From NCBI GenBank assembly GCA_900550385.1, contig URRZ01000109.1, positions 1 to 5,779 on the forward strand: a stretch of 5,779 nt of DNA, in the 5' to 3' direction. Of the stretch, positions 5,063 through 5,779 are shown in pieces. How positions within the stretch are numbered: position 1 is the stretch's first letter; each line of letters begins with the position of its first letter. A program made the position numbers and the translations under genes. The notes beneath the pieces were generated by a model. That model did not search any database. It was not told the DNA's origin and worked only from the letters and a program-made list of their open reading frames with translations. The DNA is from an uncultured Coriobacteriaceae bacterium. Its GTDB lineage: Bacteria; Actinomycetota; Coriobacteriia; Coriobacteriales; Eggerthellaceae.

Positions 5063-5078
5063 TCCCCGCCGCCGGGGA
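5063..5078. terminator. GC hairpin at the convergent junction
   Basis: TCCCC (5063-5067) and GGGGA (5074-5078) form a 5-bp stem with the 6-nt loop GCCGCC, lying 4 nt beyond the lipoprotein stop codon on the minus strand. Read on the minus strand it is followed by GTGTGAAAAGGGG rather than T residues. As an intrinsic terminator it is therefore atypical, and it may act together with the neighbouring inverted repeat. Confidence 0.3.
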
Positions 5079-5082
5079 TGGC

Positions 5083-5646
5083 CTAGTCGTCCACGCCCAT
5101 GCGCAGCTCGAGGTTGTCGGCGGAGTGGTCGAGCTTGTCCTCGACGGCGTCGATCCGCTGGTCGAGGGCCCACAGCGCGTCCGCATCGACGGCGCCTTGG
5201 CGGTAGAGCGCTTCCAGCTGATCGTCCAGCGTGTCCGCTTCATGCTCCAACGTCTCGAGCGGCGCCTTCGCTTCGAAGTAAGCCTGCGGGCGCTGGGCCG
5301 GATCATCGGGCACGGCCACGGCGTCGGCGGTGGCGATGGCGTCGGCGGCGCGCGCCTCGAGGTCGGCGATCGCCGCTTCCATGCCGGCGGCATCGGCGGG
5401 GGAGGGCGCCCCTTGCGCCGCCGTCCCGTCGGAGGACGGCTGACCTGCGTCCGCTGCGGCATCGCCGGACTGGCCGCCGTCGGCGGATTGCGCGTCCTTC
5501 AGCTGGGCGATCTCCGCCTCCATCCGGTCGAGTTTGTCGAGGATCTCCCGGTCGGTGCCGGAAGAGCAGCCGGTGAGCAGCATGCCCGAGAACGCGAGCG
5601 CGCAGATGCCGGCGACGGCGACGGTTCGTTTCGGCAGAGATGTCAT
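5083..5646 (-). CDS. Small lipoprotein of unknown function with coiled-coil segments
   Basis: This 187-residue protein should be exported and anchored to the outer face of the membrane by an N-terminal lipid. Residues 1-27 form a classical lipoprotein signal: basic start (MTSLPKR), hydrophobic core (TVAVAGICALAFSGM), and lipobox L24-T-G-C27, with C27 as the lipidated cysteine. The mature part begins SSGTDREI and has a short amphipathic coiled coil (32-53, with LDKLDRMEAEIAQL heptads). A low-complexity linker rich in Ala, Gly, Asp, Gln, Ser and Pro follows (54-88). Further acidic helices occupy about 88-110 and 121-182, including LETLEHEADTLDDQLEALY. No enzymatic motif is visible and I do not recognise the family. 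The ATG at 5646 is chosen because GGGAAGGA (5663-5656) precedes it by 9 nt and the signal peptide then has normal length; an in-frame ATG at 5682 would add 12 residues upstream of that site. The gene converges on recN and seems monocistronic. Confidence 0.85.
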   Translation of the reverse strand: MTSLPKRTVAVAGICALAFSGMLLTGCSSGTDREILDKLDRMEAEIAQLKDAQSADGGQSGDAAADAGQPSSDGTAAQGAPSPADAAGMEAAIADLEARAADAIATADAVAVPDDPAQRPQAYFEAKAPLETLEHEADTLDDQLEALYRQGAVDADALWALDQRIDAVEDKLDHSADNLELRMGVDD

Positions 5647-5682
5647 TGCGGACCATCCTTCCCTCGGCGCTTCGATGCCCAC

Positions 5683-5696
5683 AGGGTAGCAACCCT
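5683..5696 (-). promoter_or_regulatory. Extended -10 promoter of the lipoprotein gene, overlapped by a small palindrome
   Basis: On the minus strand TGC-TACCCT (5691-5683) reads as an extended -10. The predicted start is near 5677, giving a leader of about 30 nt that includes GGGAAGGA. The same bases form a perfect inverted repeat, AGGGT (5683-5687), AGCA, ACCCT (5692-5696), which may be an operator or a coincidence. A TTGACT further upstream (5717-5712) is 23 nt from this -10, too far for a normal spacer. Confidence 0.4.
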
Positions 5697-5727
5697 TTAA
5701 GGAAATCCGACAGTCAACCAGTGTAGG

Positions 5728-5745
5728 GATGAGGGCGTGCTCATC
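5728..5745. repeat. Perfect 6-bp inverted repeat upstream of the right-edge promoter
   Basis: GATGAG (5728-5733) and CTCATC (5740-5745) are perfect complements separated by GGCGTG. The centre lies about 41 bp upstream of the predicted start of the right-edge promoter. That is a typical activator position, in the intergenic space between two divergent promoters. Confidence 0.4.
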
Positions 5746-5762
5746 TAGCCGCCGCGGCAGGG

Positions 5763-5771
5763 TGGTACAAT
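5763..5771 (+). promoter_or_regulatory. Extended -10 promoter for a gene beyond the right edge
   Basis: TGG-TACAAT is a strong extended -10 element (5 of 6 to TATAAT plus TGN) on the plus strand, with a predicted start near 5778, one base from the window end. No -35 is evident. The gene it serves lies outside the window, divergent from the lipoprotein gene. Confidence 0.5.
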
Positions 5772-5779
5772 CACGCTGC

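Noticed and set aside
4519..5700. A 393-codon plus-strand open frame spanning the end of recN and the lipoprotein gene
   Set aside because: It crosses the recN stop and the convergent junction and reads antisense through a lipoprotein with a valid signal peptide. This is a product of high GC content.

Overview
This is a very GC-rich, gene-dense chromosomal window. It most resembles a Gram-positive, actinobacterial genome, and my best guess is a gut-type member of the Coriobacteriia (Eggerthellaceae-like). The guess rests on base composition, a YtrA-type GntR regulator with its ABC transporter, a YusI-type ArsC-family protein, a lipoprotein with a canonical lipobox, extended -10 promoters and an apparent leaderless start. 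It is an inference from protein style, not from a marker gene.

Layout, left to right. (1) The 5' end of an unidentified minus-strand gene runs off the left edge (start at 198). Its -10 box is placed so that the mRNA should begin at the ATG. (2) An intergenic stretch (199-476) holds a candidate terminator and three copies of a GGAAC/GTTCC imperfect inverted repeat. (3) A minus-strand operon follows in transcription order: GntR regulator (2529-2158), ABC ATPase (2080-1187) and ABC-2 type permease (1190-477). The last two overlap by 4 bases. Its promoter has a perfect TTGACA -35 and a TATAGT -10. A near-perfect palindrome covers the -10/+1 region, and its AGTGTG-13-CACACT geometry is what I recall for YtrA operators. 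A leader of about 220 nt separates this promoter from the regulator's TTG start. (4) Divergently, on the plus strand, lies a small ArsC/Spx-family protein (2853-3215). (5) recN (3377-5020) follows with its own extended -10 promoter, a poor ribosome-binding site and a possible 12-codon upstream ORF overlapping its start. (6) A short convergent junction holds two hairpins. (7) A minus-strand gene encodes a small lipoprotein of unknown function (5646-5083). (8) A plus-strand extended -10 promoter at the right edge presumably serves the next gene.

The coherent unit is the regulator-ATPase-permease operon. A short GntR repressor probably represses its own promoter, and an unidentified signal (by analogy with YtrA, perhaps cell-envelope stress) would release expression of a two-gene ABC exporter or membrane-defence transporter. 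recN (double-strand break repair) and the ArsC-like gene appear to be independent units. I see no CRISPR array, tRNA, rRNA, insertion sequence or phage gene. I find no convincing wholly new system. The points most worth checking are the YtrA-like operator and long leader, the leaderless start, the recN upstream ORF and the small intergenic repeats.
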